Below, in pieces: positions 6,590 to 8,481 of a stretch of DNA of 8,481 nucleotides; within the stretch, counting starts at the first letter, position 1; each line of letters opens with the position of its first letter. The stretch lies in NCBI GenBank assembly GCA_039805165.1, contig JBDLUS010000083.1:1-8481 (forward strand), written 5' to 3'. Both the position numbers and the translations under genes were made by a program. The notes under the pieces are model-generated. The model had not been told where the DNA came from, did no database searches, and saw only the letters and a program-made list of their open reading frames with translations. The DNA comes from CAIZGX01 sp039805165. Its GTDB lineage: Bacteria; Bacteroidota; Bacteroidia; Flavobacteriales_D; Sanyastnellaceae.

Positions 6590-8481
6590 TTCACAAAGAA
6601 GAAACCGTATCCTTTTCCACCCACTTTCAACGTGTAAGAATTAGAACCTGCATCGGTTGAAACAATCTCTAATCCGTCGGTGCTCACCTTTCCTTTCCAG
6701 TAACCTGGAAGTGTAATGTTCACATTGCCCTCGCCTTTCGCGAAAACAGCGATGGAAATCTGGTCAAGGTATTTTCTTGCGACAACCAAAGCTTTTTCAT
6801 CAGCTTGCATCACATAGGTTTCTCCGTAAATCAAAGGCAAATTCTTTCTTCTCAGCTTCACCAATTTCTGTGTTGAAGTTCGAAGAGCTGCTTCTTCATT
6901 GTTCAATTGGTCGAAGCGCATCATGCGTCGGTTATCTGGATCGTTTCCGCCTGGCATTCCTATTTCATCTCCATAGTAAATACAAGGAATTCCAGGCACT
7001 GACATTAAGAATGCGGTGAGCTGTTCCAATCGAACATACCCTACATTGTCTTTGTGCTCAATCTTGCGCGACCATCCGGCTTGTTTCGCGTTCTCTTCGA
7101 ACTTCACGCTTCCATCGGCGTATGAAATGAATCGCGCACGGTCTTGATTGCCCGTGATGTTTCCCATCATATGGTGCGAACCGTAATACTTCGCGCTTTC
7201 TTGAATGACTCTTCCCAAATTCGCGAAACTGGTTTCTGGTTTTGCGAAAGCATCTACTGCCGCATCGTACAAATTGAAATCGAACTGCGCATCCATTTGC
7301 TCACTTCCGATATACGACTGAATCAACTCTGGGCTTCCGTAAGTCTCTCCAATTTGAAAAACGTTCTTTCCGCTTGCCTTCACTTTCGAGGTAAGCGTTG
7401 TCCAAAATTCTGTGCGGATGTGCTTCGTAGCGTCGTGACGAAATCCGTCAAGATCGTAATTCGTTACCCAAAACATGGCGGTGTCTGTTAGTGCACTCAC
7501 CACCTCTGGTTTCGCGAAATCCCATGTTGGAAGGAAGACATCGAACCACGTTGTTAATCGCTGATCGTCCCAACGTTCGGTGTTCATGCTTCCATCTGGA
7601 AGATACAAAGGCGTAACCCAGTCTTTATGTTCCTTAATGAGCGGATGATCCTGATGAACATGATGCGCAACATAATCGAGGTACACATTCATCTTGTGTT
7701 TGTGCGCGACTTTCAATAAGTTTTTGAATTCATCTTCTGTTCCGAAGCGATCATCGATGGTTCGAAGCGACGTTGGCCAATAGCCGTGGTATCCGCTGAA
7801 CATGCTTGTATCTCCACCTTTGTCCCACAAGCCCCATGCGCCTTCGGCATTTTTAGTAATGGGTGAAATCCAAATGGTATTCGTTCCCAACTTCTTGAAG
7901 TATCCGTCTTCGATGGCTTGCGTAATTCCAACGAGATCACCACCTAAATTGTTTGCGATGGGCTTAATGCGCGCGTCGTTTGTTGGACGATTGTTTTCTT
8001 TCTTTCCATCTCTGAAACGGTCTACCATAGCGAAATACATGACTGTAGCGCGGGTATCTTTTCTTTTTAGTTGGAAGGACTTCTTCACTGGTCTTCCGTA
8101 TGATAACGGAATAAGAATGTCGTTGAAAAGTTGGTTTCCGTCGTGCGCGTAGGCACGAATGTGCGAGCGCTTCATTTTCCAAGCCTTTGCAGGAATATTG
8201 AAATGCAATTGCCATTCGCTCAAGTAAGGTTCTTGCACGTGCACAATGGAAACGGGAATGCGCTCGTTCTCGAAATAAATCTGTGCGCCTTTCGGTTCGC
8301 TGCTGCAATAGATAATTACTTTCTTTCCTTTTTGTGAAAGGACCTCCATGGTTGGCTTTTGAGCCGAAGGAATTTCAATGAAACTGTTTTCGCCACCAAG
8401 ACCGTTCGGCATTCTGTTTTTGTTATTTACGTCGAGCAATTCATCGGTACCATTTTCCCAAATGCGATAAGGATATAGTCC
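6586..8481 (-). CDS. GH13 alpha-amylase-family glycoside hydrolase, 5' end missing
   Basis: Retaining alpha-glucan-active enzyme of family GH13 (alpha-amylase, cyclomaltodextrinase or neopullulanase type). The frame stays open to the window edge: 14 more codons (GLYPYRIWENGTDE) precede the TTG at 8439, so the start lies outside. Numbered from that TTG codon: the end of a CBM48-like beta domain (to about 25, with NGLGGENSFIEIP), a second beta-sandwich segment (about 30-125), then the TIM barrel from VMYFAMVDRFRDG (133). Region I is LDYVAHHVH (254-262); region II DGFRHDATKH (331-340) holds nucleophile Asp336; region III QIGETYG (362-368) holds acid/base Glu365; region IV GNQD (430-433) holds the transition-state Asp433. 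IPCIYYGDEIGMPGGNDPDNRRMMRF (484-509) is typical. A C-terminal beta domain ends at KGYGFFFVK. Region IV has Gln where most GH13 enzymes have His. Whether a signal peptide exists cannot be seen. It is coupled to prmC downstream. Confidence 0.94.
   Translation of the reverse strand, partial: GLYPYRIWENGTDELLDVNNKNRMPNGLGGENSFIEIPSAQKPTMEVLSQKGKKVIIYCSSEPKGAQIYFENERIPVSIVHVQEPYLSEWQLHFNIPAKAWKMKRSHIRAYAHDGNQLFNDILIPLSYGRPVKKSFQLKRKDTRATVMYFAMVDRFRDGKKENNRPTNDARIKPIANNLGGDLVGITQAIEDGYFKKLGTNTIWISPITKNAEGAWGLWDKGGDTSMFSGYHGYWPTSLRTIDDRFGTEDEFKNLLKVAHKHKMNVYLDYVAHHVHQDHPLIKEHKDWVTPLYLPDGSMNTERWDDQRLTTWFDVFLPTWDFAKPEVVSALTDTAMFWVTNYDLDGFRHDATKHIRTEFWTTLTSKVKASGKNVFQIGETYGSPELIQSYIGSEQMDAQFDFNLYDAAVDAFAKPETSFANLGRVIQESAKYYGSHHMMGNITGNQDRARFISYADGSVKFEENAKQAGWSRKIEHKDNVGYVRLEQLTAFLMSVPGIPCIYYGDEIGMPGGNDPDNRRMMRFDQLNNEEAALRTSTQKLVKLRRKNLPLIYGETYVMQADEKALVVARKYLDQISIAVFAKGEGNVNITLPGYWKGKVSTDGLEIVSTDAGSNSYTLKVGGKGYGFFFVK

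Noticed and set aside
7510..7519. Recurrent octamer TTCGCGAA (1868, 6737, 7220, 7511)
   Set aside because: Three of the four copies encode Phe-Ala-Lys/Asn with the favoured codons TTC GCG AAA/AAT in the amylase gene, so codon use and protein content can explain them; no regular spacing is seen.
8437..8439. TTG at 8439 as the start of the GH13 enzyme
   Set aside because: The frame stays open to the window edge and the preceding codons (GLYPYRIWENGTDE) continue a recognisable CBM48-like end, so the gene simply begins outside the window.

Overview
The window looks like chromosomal DNA of a Bacteroidota bacterium, probably Flavobacteriales-like. The basis is a SusC/RagA-style outer-membrane barrel with a carboxypeptidase-like N-terminal domain, TAnnTTTG-type promoter boxes, starts without clear Shine-Dalgarno sequences, and protein sequences that read like known Bacteroidota families. 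Coding density is very high: five protein genes fill almost everything, no gene-free stretch exceeds about 100 bases, and I see no tRNA, rRNA, insertion sequence or CRISPR array.

Layout: (1) 1-1074 (+), the 3' part of a class III PLP aminotransferase whose start lies outside the window. It converges on (2) 2869-1075 (-), a two-gene unit: a DegT/DnrJ/EryC1/StrS sugar aminotransferase followed after 4 bases by a small PglC-like phosphoglycosyl transferase, presumably making and loading an amino sugar onto a lipid carrier for a surface glycan or protein glycosylation. (3) An 86-base divergent spacer holds candidate promoters. (4) 2956-5565 (+) encodes an 869-residue TonB-receptor-like outer-membrane protein. 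(5) 5566-5682 is a compact array of eight small palindromes separated by the constant trinucleotide AGA. (6) 8481-5669 (-) holds a GH13 alpha-amylase-family enzyme, cut by the window edge, whose stop overlaps the start of prmC, the release-factor glutamine methyltransferase gene.

No complete multi-gene novel system (defence, secretion, biosynthetic) is visible; the genes are familiar families. The unexplained structure is in the DNA itself. The palindrome-AGA array between two convergent genes keeps its dyads while their sequence changes. Separately, prmC carries an in-frame insertion of about 25 codons built from a perfect 20-base palindrome, a near-perfect 18-base one and an 18-base direct repeat. 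Both suggest small mobile or self-propagating palindromic elements in this genome, one type intergenic and one type tolerated inside a housekeeping protein.
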